From positions 6,242,001 through 6,306,000 of the forward strand of contig JAGTYA010000026.1 in the NCBI GenBank assembly GCA_024291935.2: a stretch of 64,000 bases of DNA. Reading direction: 5' to 3'. The notes below the pieces were generated by a model. It was not told where the DNA came from. It was given only the letters and a program-made list of their open reading frames with translations, and made no database searches. A program made the translations under genes and the position numbers. Below, piece after piece: positions 1-11,130 of the stretch. Source of the stretch: Okapia johnstoni. Lineage: Eukaryota > Chordata > Mammalia > Artiodactyla > Giraffidae. The stretch's first letter is position 1, and every line of letters begins with the position of its first letter.

Positions 1-52
1 GTCCCCTGCATGGGTAACAAGGGGTCTTAACCACTAGATTGCCAGGGAATTC
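1..52 (-). mobile_element. CHR SINE fragment
   Basis: The end of a CHR-type tRNA-derived SINE in reverse: cttaaccactagattgccagggaattc matches its A-box head. The rest is outside the window. Confidence 0.6.
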
Positions 53-224
53 TCTTAGTTTTTAAACTATGTCCTTTTTGCTGTTCCAAGATCCTTTCTA
101 GAATACATTGTATTTTGTCATCATGTTTCCTTAGGCTCCTGTTGACTGTTGCAACTTCTCAAACATGCCTTGTTTTTGATGACCACCTGGGAGGTTTGTA
201 GTGTTTTTTCAGTTGATGAACAGT

Positions 225-336
225 TTTATTAGAAAATGAACAAATTTTTCCAATCTTTTGAGGTATAATAGACATGTAACAGTGTATAAGTTTAAGTTAT
301 ACAACATAATGATTTGATTATGTATATATTGCAAAA
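225..336. mobile_element. Old L1M-like fragment, left part
   Basis: The A/T-rich sequence (gaggtataatagacatgtaac and onward) resembles L1M 3' regions. It is split by the BovB at 337-1037 and appears to resume at 1047. Confidence 0.4.
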
Positions 337-1037
337 CGAAAAGTTGGCTTAAAACTCAACACTCAGAAAACTAAGATCGTGGCATCTAGTCCCATCACTT
401 CATGGCAAATAGATGGGGAAACAATGGAAACAATGAGAAACTATTTTGGGGGGCTCCAAAATCACTGCAGATGGTGACTGCAGCCATGAAATTAAAAGAG
501 GCTCCTTGGAAGAAAAGCTATGACCAACCTAGACTGCATATTAAAAAGCAGAGACATTACTTTGCCAACAAAGGTCCATCTAGTCAAGGCTATGGTTTTT
601 CCAGTAGTCATGTATGGATGTGACAGTTGGACTATAAAGAAAGCTGAGAGCCAAAGAATTGGTGCTTTTGAACTGTGGTGTTGGAGAAGACTCTTGAGAG
701 TCCCTTGGACTGCAAGGAGATCCAACCAGTCAATCCTAAAGGAAATCAGTCCTGAATATTCATTGGAAGGACTGATGCTGAAGCTGAAACTCCAATACTT
801 TGACCACCTGATGCGAAGAAGTGACTCATTTGAAAAGACCCTGATGCTGGGAAAGACTGAAGGAAGGAGGAGAAGGGGACGACAAAGGATGATGTGGTTG
901 GATGGCATCACCAACTCGATGGACGTGAGTTTGAGCAAGCTCTGGAAGTTGGTAATGGACAGGGAAGCCTGGCATGCTGCAGTCCATGGGGTCTCAAAAA
1001 GTTGGACACGACTGAGTGACTGAACTGAGCTAAACTG
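337..1037 (+). mobile_element. BovB LINE, 5'-truncated 3' end
   Basis: This is the last about 700 bases of a BovB retrotransposon, ending in the typical gacacgactgagtgactgaac tip. It is flanked by a perfect nine-base target-site duplication attgcaaaa (328-336 and 1038-1046). Its reading frames are remnants of reverse transcriptase C-terminal sequence, not a host gene. Confidence 0.92.
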
Positions 1038-1361
1038 ATTGCAAAATGATTGCCACAATAAGTTTGGCTAACATACCAGAGAGGTTTTTAGATGGAACTC
1101 CAGTATATGTCTTGAGTTTATGATCACTTAAGGTTCCAAAGTGAAAGATACAACCCTCAGGCCTCTGCAGAACTTAGAAACAAAAGTTTGTGGTAGAAAT
1201 TGCTGACTTTCTACCCAAATCCTTGGGCTGATCTTCAGAAGGGATCCTCTCAATAAAATATTACTAGTGTGTCTGCCATGTGTCTGATCCTGTACTTGGT
1301 TGGGGGCAGAGCAGGCACAGAGTCCTCCTGAGGCTCACAGGAATGAGCTTTTTCCCTTTGG

Positions 1362-1462
1362 GGCTGTGCTGCCCGACATGTGGGGTCTTAGTTCCCCAAC
1401 CAGAGATTGAACCTGTGCCCCTTGCAGTGGAAGCAGAGTCTTAACCACTGGACCACCAGGGC
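1362..1462 (-). mobile_element. CHR SINE fragment
   Basis: The head of a CHR SINE in reverse, with the B-box-like agattgaacctgtg and the terminal accactggaccaccaggg. Confidence 0.75.
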
Positions 1463-1566
1463 CAGTTCTTTTAAGTTGGAGAACAGATGCACAGGAAAGT
1501 TAAGGGCAAGACTGCACCTTCCTTTTTCACCCAAGGTTGTGTTCAAGGTGGAAAAAAAGTCATCAG

Positions 1567-2008
1567 TCAGTTCAGCTCGGTCGCTCAGTTGTGTCAGACT
1601 CTTTGTGACCCCATGGACTGCAGCACGCCAGGCCTCCCTGTCCATCGACAACTCCCGGAGTTTACTCAAACTCATGTCCATCGAGTTGGTGATGCCATCT
1701 AGCCATCTCATCCTCTGTCATTCCCTTCTCCTCCTTCCTTCAGTCTTTCCCAGCATCAGGGTCTTTTCAAATGAGTCACTTCTTCGCATCAGGTGGTCAA
1801 AGTATTGGAGTTTCAGCTTCAGCATCAGTCCTTCCAATGAATATTCAGGACTGATTTCCTTTAGGATTGACTGGTTGGATCTCCTTGCAGTCCAAGGAAT
1901 TCTCAAGAGTCTTCTCCAACACCACAGTTCAAAAGCATCAATTCTTTGGCTCTCAGCTTTCTTTATAGTCCAACTCTCACATCCATACACGACTACTGAA
2001 AAAACCAT
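1567..2008 (-). mobile_element. BovB LINE 3' fragment
   Basis: The reverse complement matches the 3' part of the BovB at 337-1037 closely (same gcgaagaagtgactcatttg region). No clear target-site duplication was found. Confidence 0.9.
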
Positions 2009-3314
2009 CCTTGGAATGTCCTCCTTCCCATAGGACCTCTAAAGCGTATGGCCTCAGAGCTGGAGGGTTTGGAATAAGAGGAGGTTGGCAGAATTCTCAA
2101 TGTTGAACTCTCAGCTCCTGGAATCCAGCCTGTGTTTCACTGGATTGGGGGGGAGGCCTTCCCCACCTTGAGAAAGTAACTTGCGAGCCTTTTCAGTCAC
2201 CGCTGACTTCTAATTCACTTTAATAACTTAGTCCTTTCTGTGCTCCTCACCATATAGGAGGCCCCATCTTTGGGAGCATCTTTGGGAGGTCAGGGGTGGT
2301 TCCTTCAACTCCATTTCACCTGCAAAGAAGCTGAGGCTCAGGTCACACTCAGTGAATAGTTGGTGGAGGTGGGATTTGAATCCAGGTCTTTCTGTCTCCT
2401 AATTTTCATTCCTGCCCCCACCATACTCTGTGGTTGTTGGCCCTCAAGCTTGGATGAAGACAGTGTTTTTGGAAACATTTTCTCTTGACTAAGTTATATT
2501 CTGCTCAGGAGTTCGAGGTCTGCTCTAGCTCCCAGACCTGGAGGGGAAGAGGCCCATGCTCCTGCCTAAGCCTGCCCTTCTCAGAGAATATTGGATGGAT
2601 GACTTGAGATGATGATTCATGGGCTCTGGGGGCAGAGGGGACAGGCCAGGGCTTGGACACAGATGACGTGGGGATGTCTCTCACCTGTGCCTCTCACTAC
2701 CTGTGGGGGCAAATCCCCTTTTACCTCTGATCCTCAATTTCTCCATCAATGAAATGGTGCTTATACGCCTGTCCAGAGGCTTTGTTTAGTGAATAAGTAA
2801 TATAAAAGTGTCAGCTGAAAGCCGCATGCAGGGATAACAGAAGTGATTATCATCTCCAATGAGAAGATCTGGGGCCTTAAATCCAGGAAACTTGCTTGCC
2901 TGTAGGGCCAGGCTGAAGAAAGAAACTCATGTCCTGAAACTTGACACCCATGTCCAGGAAAATGCCAAACTGAATCCCCTAACCACCCCCAGACCTTTCT
3001 GCCCCCTCCCACACTGGGAGGACTGGAAGTCTGGACCAGAGACAAGATTCCAGTACCCTCTAGCACTGGACGCCAAAGCATCTTGAAGCTAAGACATAGC
3101 ATCTGTTTCAGCTCCCAGCTCTTAGCACAGGGTGGACCACACATAGAACGCTTAGGTGTTGCATGAATGAATGAGTACATGAGTGAACAAAGAAATGCCA
3201 GGGCTGTCAGTGCATCTGAAGTTTCCCTCCTGACCCCCAGGCTCCTGTCAGGGCCTCTCAACCTTCTTGAATCCCCACTCTACCCTTTTCACAGAAGAAC
3301 ACAACACCAGGGGT
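2009..3314. other. Intergenic sequence beyond the NPAS4 3' end
   Basis: This holds a MIR-like piece in reverse (about 2310-2410, gctgaggctcaggtcacac) and a weaker forward MIR-like piece (about 2660-2765). Nothing else recognisable; the short open frames have no familiar protein motif. Confidence 0.5.
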
Positions 3315-4040
3315 ACCAAAAAGGCAAACTGGACTTTATTATAAAGTTGGCTACAAAGTCACCGCAGCACCACGAAGTGGCCACCTGGGCAGGCCCAGGC
3401 AGTCGGGCAGCCGGGTGAGTCCCGCACCAGGTACACGCACTCGTGCAAGCACACGTGTGACGGCGGCAGGTCTGCCTTCCTCCATCGGAAAGGAACGTAG
3501 CGTCTCTTCGCGCCCCCCACCCCAGGCGCGGGGCGCAAAAGTCACAAGAAGGGCCGCCAGGGCGGCAGAGTCCATCGGAATTGAAATCCCGTTACTGGTG
3601 TGTAGAGAATTCTACGTGGGTGTCAAGAGCCCCTCAGGGCACAGGCTGGCCCGGGTGGGCACTGCCTTTCCCCCACCAAGACCCAGGGGTGACTTGACCC
3701 CCAGGAGTGGAGAACTGGCCCAGGCCCATGGGGCAGCGCGGGGCGAGGGAAGTGAGACTCCCCCATTCTCCGCTTGAAATCCCATTCAAGAAACTCACTA
3801 CGAGTGAATACAGATTGAAATGGAAACTGGATCGTTTGATGTCTCTAAATTTTAAAAAGAAGCTCCCCTCCCTTGTCCTCCCACCTCCCCCCCCCTCAAA
3901 AAAATCCTGCAGGGCCTGGGGAATCAGATCTATCCCCCTCTGGCCCCCAGAATCCCCCCAACAATCCCGGGGGGGTGGAGAACGGCTCCACGTCTTGATG
4001 ACAATATGCCATACTTGACGACGTTAAGTCACAGACTTAT
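3315..4040 (-). other. NPAS4: NPAS4 3' untranslated region
   Basis: The stretch follows the NPAS4 stop codon (4043-4041) with no splice signal needed and ends about 20 bases past an AATAAA at 3340-3335 on the minus strand. It includes a C-rich run near 3890 and GC-rich sequence at 3420-3560. The exact cleavage site is inferred from the signal. Confidence 0.7.
3335..3340 (-). terminator. NPAS4 polyadenylation signal AATAAA
   Basis: The plus strand reads tttatt, so the minus strand carries a canonical AATAAA about 700 bases downstream of the NPAS4 stop codon. It is the first canonical hexamer I see beyond the last coding exon. Confidence 0.75.
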
Positions 4041-7000
4041 TCAAAACGTTGGTTCCCCTCCACTTCCATCTGCGGAGACAGAGAGAGAGAGACGTATAGT
4101 CAGTTAGGCTTTAGGAGAGAGAGGCTGAGGGTGTGATGTACCGTTGGCACATGGGATGGGCTTCAAATATGTTGGTCTCATGACTGATCACGAGAGGCTC
4201 AGCAGATAGAGGAGCAGTTTGGATGAATGGAGTGAAACTATGGCTGTGGTTTTAGAAAGGATGGAGCCATAGCAAGGACTCTCTCTTGGGGCCAAGGGCT
4301 GAGTCCCATTGTCTTTCTCAAACTCCTGTCAAGCCTCACTCTGTATTCCCTTTAGGGGACAAAGAATACTGGCATAGAGCTCTAATCCTTCTTCCATCAA
4401 TTTGTTGTGTAACCCTAAGCAAATTTCTTTAACTCTGGGACCTTGATTATCTTCATTTGTAAAATGGGTTGAGATAGCAAACCTGGTCCCTCATAGAGTT
4501 AGGAAGCACAAACTATTATTCAAGATTCTTTTGTGTTTTATCCCACACCCTAACCTCTGCCCTCAAGGCCTACTCATCCAGAACTTCCATATTATTTTCC
4601 ACTAGTTCTTGCTCTACACAGCAAGTGAAGTTATCTTAACAAGAAAAATAAATATCTCACTAATAAAACTGAGGTACAGAGAGGGGAATTTACTTGCCTA
4701 GTCCCACCCAGCACCTTGTTGGCAAGACAGGAACTTGAGTTCTTTACATTCTGGCTGGACTCACCTTTGTGGAAGCTGTCTTGAACTTGGCTCTGGAGTT
4801 GATGCAACTCATCAGTAAACCCATCGTAGGGGAATGCTGAGACACCTGTCTCAAAGGCGGTTTCATATGTGGCCAGGTCCTCCAGGAAGCTGCGGTCTTC
4901 TGGGGACAGGTTGTTGCAAGGCGATGGGGCCCCTCCTGGGACCGCTGCCTCGGGATCCTCTGAATCCCATTCCCCATTGGGGTCTGGGGTAGAGAGATCC
5001 ATGAAGATGTCTTCCACGGGCGTCTCTTCCAGGAAAAGATCAGGGTCAGTCAGGAAATCCAGATCCTGGCATTTCCAGGGTTTCAGTTCCAGGCTGAGTA
5101 CAGGGGGACCAGCCCCCGACAGGGAAAGGTTAGAGTCCAGGGGCTCCAGCCCCCCGAGTGGTTCCAGCCCACCCGTGCCAGCCTCAGCCGAGAAGGGTCG
5201 GTCCATGCCCTGAGCCAACTGGCTGATCTGCTGAATGAGACGGTCTATCTCGCTCTGCTCCTTCTCGGAATAGTGGAAAAAACTCTGCTTGACTGGTGAG
5301 GCCTCAGGTGTAAGCAGGCCTTCAGGCACCAGGGGGACATCCACAGAGAGAGGACCCCGGAGCTGGGCTAGGGCCAAGAGTGTGCAGTCCCCATTACCAG
5401 GGCTGCTAGGACTTGGGGGCAACTTCTCATAGAGAAAACTGCATCCCTCCTGGGCGAAGTAAGTCTTGCTGGAATTGGGGCTCAGTTGTTCTGGGAAAGT
5501 TTGCCTGGGGCTGTTCAGGTGTGCTTGGAATGATGTGCTGGGAGAAGTTAGCTGCTCCTGGGTAGGGCTGCTCAGAGGCTCTGGGAAGGTGGCAGTGCTG
5601 GGAAGCAGCTGGTCTGGGAAGGTCGAGGTGCAAGGATCTTCATAGCTTCTGGCTGAGGTTTCAGTCAGTTGTCCTTGTAGTGGGCTAGTCAGTGGATCTG
5701 GGAAAGTTGCACTGTTGGGCGTCAGTTGATCAGAGAAGGTCATGGTGCTTGGAGTCAGCTGTTCTTGTAGAGAGCTGGATGGAGCGGGCATGTGGGTCTG
5801 GAAGGGCTCATGGAGGCTGAAGAGAAAGGCACAGCCTCCTGGCTGGTGGGGCGTATAGGGTGGAGTGCACACAAGGTCCTTGCTCAGGTCTGCTTGAAGA
5901 GAAGGCTGAGGGCCTGATGGGAATGTCAGGTAACTGAAGCCAAGGTCTTTGGGCGGTCGGGGAAGCTCTTCTGATGTTGAGACAGCACCTAGCTCAGGAG
6001 CACTGGGGAAACTGGTGCTTCTGGGAGGCCCCATGGTGAAGAGTGGATTAGGGCTGGAGCACTGCTCCTGGGAGACGATGTTCTCCGGAAATGAGGGCAA
6101 CATGGTAGGGGTGCCCAGGACATAGGCTGCCTGGGTTTCTTCAGAGTTCAACTGCTGGCGGAGGCTCCAGGCTTCCATGTCACTGGAGAGGAAAGAAGAG
6201 GCAGCTGGTAAGGGTTTGGTGTCCATTCCCAGAGTTCTCTGATTTGTATCTCTTCCTCCAACTCGGCTGCCTCCCAGGTCCCTGCCTTGCAGCTCACCTG
6301 ATTGGGTAGTTATTGGCGGTAATGGGGCCCTCTGGACCTTCTGAATATAAAAGGCAGTAAATCCATGCCCAGCCTCCAGGCTTAGCCAGCAGTCTCACCA
6401 CCATCTCTGCCTGAATATCTCCACTCTCAGCCACTGAGGGGAAAGAAGAGATGCAGAGTTAGAACAACCATCAGACAGCACCACCTAAACTCCCCACATG
6501 CTGACTGACCTTCCCACTGAATTGGAGTATCCATGACATCCTATTTTCTGACTACCCTCACCTGAACTATTCAACTCCCCATTTTGACCTCACCACTCAG
6601 AGTCCCCTAGTTCTCATTCTATTCTCACCTTGACTCTTTATCCTAGTGTTCACCCTATGGCATTCAAAACTGTGAGCCTCTTATATCTCCCCAACTTCGG
6701 TCTTGGTCACAGCCCTTCTTGGTCAGGTTTCCCACACTCTTCCCCACTCCCTGTCTTTCTCTCAGCCTCTCTGGACACTCACACAAGCGGTAGTGTTGAG
6801 CAGAAGCGTGGCCCAGGTCCTCAGGGTGTAGCAGTCCATACCATGATTTACAGAGCAGCTCACTGCGCTCAAAGCCCAGGTAGATTAGGACACTGGGAAG
6901 GTGAAAAGGATGAGATCAGCTTTCTGTTTTCCCTGCTTGATACCCAGGCATCTCCCTCCCCCATCCCCAGGTCTTCTGCACCCTTAGATTTCATTCTCCC

Positions 7001-8775
7001 TGCCCCTGACTCCAGAAGCTAGGGTCCCCTCATTCTGACCTGCTTTTCTTCTGGGGTCTGAATACTCTGAGCTTACCTCTCTGAGATATCCAGAAGGGCC
7101 AGGTCCTTAGCATGACGACTCTGGAACATGGCCAGGAAGAGTGAGGCTGGGCCAGGGCCAGGGCCAGGGCCAGGGCCGGGGCGGGGTCTTGTCTCCAGTG
7201 GAGCACAGAAAGCTGTGAACACAGGATTTCCTGCCCAGTAGGCCCCAGGTGGGTGAGCATGGAATCGACCTCGAATAAGCACCAGTTTGTTGCCTGCACT
7301 CTGGCGCCTTAGGGACTTGGAGGTGTTGAAGCGACAGCGGAAGAGGCGATCTGGGTGAGTGAAAAGAAAAACTGATGAGAGGGTGAATGGCTGAGAGACA
7401 AAAATGGGAAGGAGCAGGGCAGCAGGACGGATGTTGAATTGAGAAAGAAGGGTGTTCTCACCAGTATCCAGGGCAGAGGGCAGGGCGAGTTGCTGGCGCA
7501 CAGTTAGGTGGTCAGCTGGATCAATGATGTCATAGATACTGTCACCCTGGGCAACCAGGTCCACCTGGAGAAAGGTAAAGAAGAGATGACCATTAGTGAA
7601 GGCAACAAAAGCCAATCTTTGGCATAGAGCATCTTGTAGGGTACAATTCCCCCTCCCCAGTAATTCTAAGATTCTCAGAAGTGGAAAACTCATCATGTCC
7701 CCATCTGCACTGCAGTCCAAGCTGAAAGGATCCTCAGCACTCACCATGGAGTGGCCCAGATGCTCGCTCACACTCTCAGACAGATATAGCAGCTTCCCCT
7801 CTGCTGTGAACACAAGCAGAAAACCAGGTAGTGCTGCCACTATGTCTTCAAGCTCTTGAGCTGAGAGACGCCCTGTGGAGCCCGCCAGAGGAGTGCCTGC
7901 AGAGTGAGAAGATAGAGTGAATCAGGAGTAAGACTGGGAAGCAACACAGAAGTGAGAGACTTTTGGATCGAGTTTCTCGTGGACCTGCTTTTGCACACAC
8001 CTGTTGACCTACTGCCCACAGCTCTTGCCCAGGGACCCTGTTGCTGGATCTCTCCAACTAGTGAGCCCTTGACTTCTAAGTCGGGACTGAGGGTTTGGCG
8101 GGTCTGTGTTTCAGGACCACGGACAGCGCTCCAATGCCGAGCGACGGTTCAGCACCGCGGGCAGCGCCTTGCAATCCGGTGATGCTGTCAGCACCGTGGA
8201 CAGCGCTCCACCGGCTGCAGATGAGCCCTTCCACGATGCGAACAGCGGCTGTGCTTCCCGCGGCTTTGGCTGCTCCGTCCCTGCAACTTCCCAAGCTCCC
8301 CTCCCCTGGCTCCCGGAGCAATTCCGTGCCGGTGAGGACTGGGACCATTCTGTCCTGGCTCTCCTGCTCCCGTAAGTCTGGCTCCAGGGACACTATCCAG
8401 GCTCTCTAACATTTATTCAGTACTAAGGTGGGGTTTGGACACAACTCAGGAGGCAAAGTAGGAAGTCCTGAATTCTCCAAGTTCCTTCTCACCCTCAGCT
8501 CGCAGACACGCTTCCCTAGACCCGCGGCAGTCCCAGCGGGTTCCCTCAGCTTCCCTCTCCCTGAGGCTTCCCAGCTCGAGTCTCAGCCCCGGTTGCTCAC
8601 CTCCAGCGAAGAAGACACCCTTGCGAGTGTAGATGCAGGCTAGACTCATGATGTGCAGGTAGGACAGCCGGACCTTGTCCGCTTCGGCCAGCGGCAGCAG
8701 CTCCTTGAGGTTCCGGATCTCAGCGTTGATCTGGTCGCGGCGCGCCTTGGAGGCGCCCTTGGTGGAGCGGTACAT
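4041..8775 (-). CDS. NPAS4: NPAS4, neuronal PAS domain protein 4 (8 coding exons)
   Basis: Coding exons, in minus-strand order: 8775-8601, 7896-7745, 7564-7462, 7350-7077, 6892-6783, 6433-6298, 6182-4765, 4069-4041. They total 2397 nt (798 aa plus stop) with phase kept at every GT-AG junction; from memory the human protein is 802 aa. The start is the ATG at 8775-8773 ([15 protein letters not shown]), which opens directly into the bHLH; an upstream in-frame ATG adds 21 unrelated residues and is rejected. Domains: bHLH about residues 1-53, PAS-A about 70-144, a Gly-Pro repeat at 201-211, PAS-B about 203-273, then a long Ser/Thr/Pro/Gln-rich activation region built of imperfect QLTPSTATF-type repeats, encoded by the 1418-nt exon 7. 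The last exon codes only nine residues (DGSGGEPTF). Family knowledge: NPAS4 is an immediate-early, calcium-induced nuclear factor of neurons that dimerises with ARNT-type partners and controls inhibitory synapse genes. Relative to recalled human sequence, a QLT tripeptide is missing in the activation repeats and one Gly-Pro is gained. Confidence 0.97.
4379..4510 (+). mobile_element. MIR SINE in NPAS4 intron 7
   Basis: Core MIR words are visible: tgtgtaaccctaagcaaatttc and cttcatttgtaaaatggg. It lies between NPAS4 exons 7 and 8, opposite to the gene. Confidence 0.7.
7150..7183. repeat. In-frame hexanucleotide repeat in NPAS4 (ccaggg)n
   Basis: Four ccaggg units plus diverged ones lie in exon 4 and encode the Gly-Pro repeat at residues 201-211 just before PAS-B. 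The array can vary by whole codon pairs without breaking the frame. Confidence 0.9.
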
Positions 8776-8951
8776 GACTAGCGGCTGCGGAGCTCCAGCT
8801 CGGGCGCTCCGAACACCTGCGTTTCTGTCCCGACGCACCGGTGGCTTCCTCCTCCTTGCTTTCCCGTCTCTCGCTCAGGCTCTTTCTCTCTCTCTCTCTC
8901 CTCTCCTGGGCTCCGCTCGGTTGCGCTGCCCCTTTCGCCTGCCTGGTTCCG

Positions 8952-8960
8952 CCTTATATA
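8952..8960 (-). promoter_or_regulatory. NPAS4 TATA box
   Basis: The minus strand reads TATATAAGG here, about 180 bases upstream of the NPAS4 start codon. This predicts transcription from roughly 8920-8930 and a 5' UTR of about 150 bases. A TATA promoter fits an immediate-early gene. Confidence 0.75.
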
Positions 8961-9088
8961 GCTCCCGTCAGGCGTGGGGGGCTCGCTCTAGAGAAAGGGG
9001 GGGGGCGGGAGGCTGGGCTAAGCAAGCTGCAGCGGGAGAGGCTGGCTGAGGTAGGGGGGAGCGCGCTCCTCCTCCCTCCCAGGCTTCC

Positions 9089-9106
9089 GACGTCATCCCG
9101 TGACGT
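9089..9106 (-). promoter_or_regulatory. Pair of CRE-like sites in the NPAS4 proximal promoter
   Basis: An ATGACGTC sequence at 9089-9096 (minus strand) lies five bases from a TGACGT half-site at 9101-9106 (plus strand), about 130-150 bases upstream of the TATA box. CREB-type factors bind such sites, and NPAS4 is calcium-induced, so a role in induction is likely but inferred. Confidence 0.6.
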
Positions 9107-9109
9107 AGA

Positions 9110-9170
9110 GCAAGAGCGGGAGGGGTGCTGGGGGGGGAGGGGGGAAACGGAGCCTGCGGAGGGGGGGGCA
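9110..9170. repeat. G-rich tract
   Basis: Runs of 8 to 9 guanines separated by short spacers lie 150-220 bases upstream of the NPAS4 TATA box. They could form a G-quadruplex on the plus strand (the non-template strand is the other). Confidence 0.5.
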
Positions 9171-9975
9171 CGGCTGGCAGCAGTTCAGCCCAGAGGCAGG
9201 CGCTGCTTTAGGAAGGCCTGAAAGGGGGTGCAGGGACTCAGGTGTCCGAGTGTATTCTGCTGAAGGGCCAGGGCCAGGGTTGAGGCTGTCTGAAGCTCCT
9301 GGCAGGAGAGTCTGAAGAGGGCGGGGGGTGGGGCGGGGAGGGAGTGTGCTGGTCTGACAACGATTTTTCTAAGGAGGTAAGGGAATGGAGAAGAGCTGAG
9401 CGGTACGCAAATTCCCCCTCCTATTTGCCAAAGGTCGAGTTCGTCTGGGCCAGGGCTGGGGGCGGGGAAGGATCTTTCTTGGCCTCTGTAGGATAGGCCA
9501 CAGCCAGGGTTTCTCTCTAGGGATGACTCAGTCTGGGATTCCCTTAGTCACTTTCAAAGAGCAAATCTCCTCCCCCTGCTTTCCGAACCCGAGGCTTGGT
9601 GATTTCGCACGGGGGGTGGGGGAGGGGTCTCATGGGGGTCTAAGTCTCTAGGATGGATGGGGAAAGGGTCCTGAGGTCCTGAGAGGTAGGAACCAGCTGA
9701 ATTTGGCCTTGGTTCTATTTTCCCACAGTCAAGAATAGGAACACCTACACCAACGCAGTAGTCTGCAGTGACTCTCCGTTTCTCTGTCAACTAATTAACC
9801 TCAGCCACTGAGGGGAGAAACTGAGGCAGGGTCTCAGGGCCAGGTGAGGATCTGGGTTTATCCCTTCCCCCATTGCCAGCCCCCAGAGCCAGCGGCTCCC
9901 CTCTCCCCTCCCCGACTGCAATCCTCAGTCTTCCCGCGGGCCGGGGGCGGGGGCGGGACCGGGGGAATCCCAGCT

Positions 9976-9985
9976 CCATATTAGG
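9976..9985. promoter_or_regulatory. CArG box (SRF site) upstream of NPAS4
   Basis: The sequence ccatattagg matches CC(A/T)6GG exactly. It lies about 1.05 kb upstream of the predicted NPAS4 transcription start, next to a GC-rich block with a (CGG)n-like run at 10010-10028. SRF binding is inferred from the motif only. Confidence 0.55.
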
Positions 9986-10028
9986 ACAGGAATCCTCCGG
10001 CGGCAGCCCGCGGCGGCGGCGGCGGGCG

Positions 10029-11008
10029 GGGCCTGACTGCCTCCGCACGGCTCCCGAGGGCTCCCCTCTGCCTTCAGCGGGGAGGATGGGGAAGCAGCAG
10101 AGACGCGAGGGGACCGTGCCAGACCCTCTGCACGATCCATGCACACACCAGAGACCCCTTAACTTGGGCAGGCTGTCCACGTTCCCCTCCAACCCCTGCT
10201 CAGTCATCGGCGGTAGGATGCCTCGCTGTCTCTCCTTCTTCAGCTCTCCATATCCCACCCTCTCCCTCCGTTCCAGATAGTTTCTTTATCTCATTGCCTG
10301 CTTGGTGGGCTATCTTAGCTTTGTGTGCCCTCTACTCCTCAAACGTTCCCCTTCTGCTCTCTCCAGTCTCTCTTCTTTGTCAGCTTTGTCTCCTGCATCA
10401 TGTTGCTTTTGCCCTATCTCCCTCTTTTCAGCACGCATGGGGTTTGTAGGGTGCCTTTGTTTCCCCCAAAGGAGAAGGAAATGAGCTAGGTTACGTTTTA
10501 TCTGAAATTGAATTCTGTGGTATAGGAGTGTATGTGAAATCACTTGGGGGGCTGGGGATGAGGCCACTTAAAATTTGGGGGGAAGGGATTGGCCTGCTTG
10601 TAGAAAGTCCCAGAGGAAGCATGGAGATAAAATTTGACACCAAGGGGTCTTCATTCTTCATGGAAAAGGGTGGTAGCAAGAGAGGTAGAGTGGAAGGAGG
10701 AGACCCAAGTGAGGAAAAGGCTGTCATAGAAGCAGGTCTCTGGGGCCCCCATTCTGACCTCTTGTGCATTTTGGCAGAGGTGGGGGCTATCCGCATCAAC
10801 TATCCTGTATTCAGTGGCACAAATGAGAGGGAGGGTAGGGGCATGACTGTCTGTCTGCATGCTACTATCGCTAGCCCTATTTATCTGGGTGACGGAAAAA
10901 AGGTTCCTTCAGAAAGTATGTCTCTTCCACGTTCATCTCTGTCTGATCCCTGATGTACCCACGCACCCCTCGATCAAGCTTCTATTTGGACAAGCCCTTA
11001 AAGATCTC
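10029..11008. other. NPAS4 upstream unique sequence
   Basis: No exon, RNA gene or repeat recognised. Open frames at 10528-10953 and elsewhere lack splice context and familiar motifs. Confidence 0.4.
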
Positions 11009-11130
11009 CTGAAGTAGGAAATGGCAACCCACTCAGTATTTTTGCCTGGAAAATCCCATGGACAGAGGAGCCTGATGGGCTACAGTCCATGGGGTCACAA
11101 AGAGTGGGACCCAACTGAGTACCACACCAC
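11009..11130 (+). mobile_element. BovA / Bov-tA SINE, body only
   Basis: The body from ggaaatggcaacccac to gggacccaactgagtac is present; the tRNA-like head is missing. Confidence 0.85.

Noticed and set aside
492..2033. Opposite-strand frames of 167-208 codons in both BovB fragments
   Set aside because: The same protein-like strings recur on either strand wherever BovB 3' sequence occurs (also 24756, 31669), so they are repeat-derived.
4631..4764. C-terminal tail of the 531-codon open frame over NPAS4 exon 7
   Set aside because: The frame reads through the donor at 4765/4764; the true end is the nine-residue exon 8 at 4069-4041.
8776..8838. Upstream in-frame ATG adding 21 residues to NPAS4
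   Set aside because: The added residues ([15 protein letters not shown]...) look like GC-rich 5' UTR translation, and the family starts MYRSTKG.
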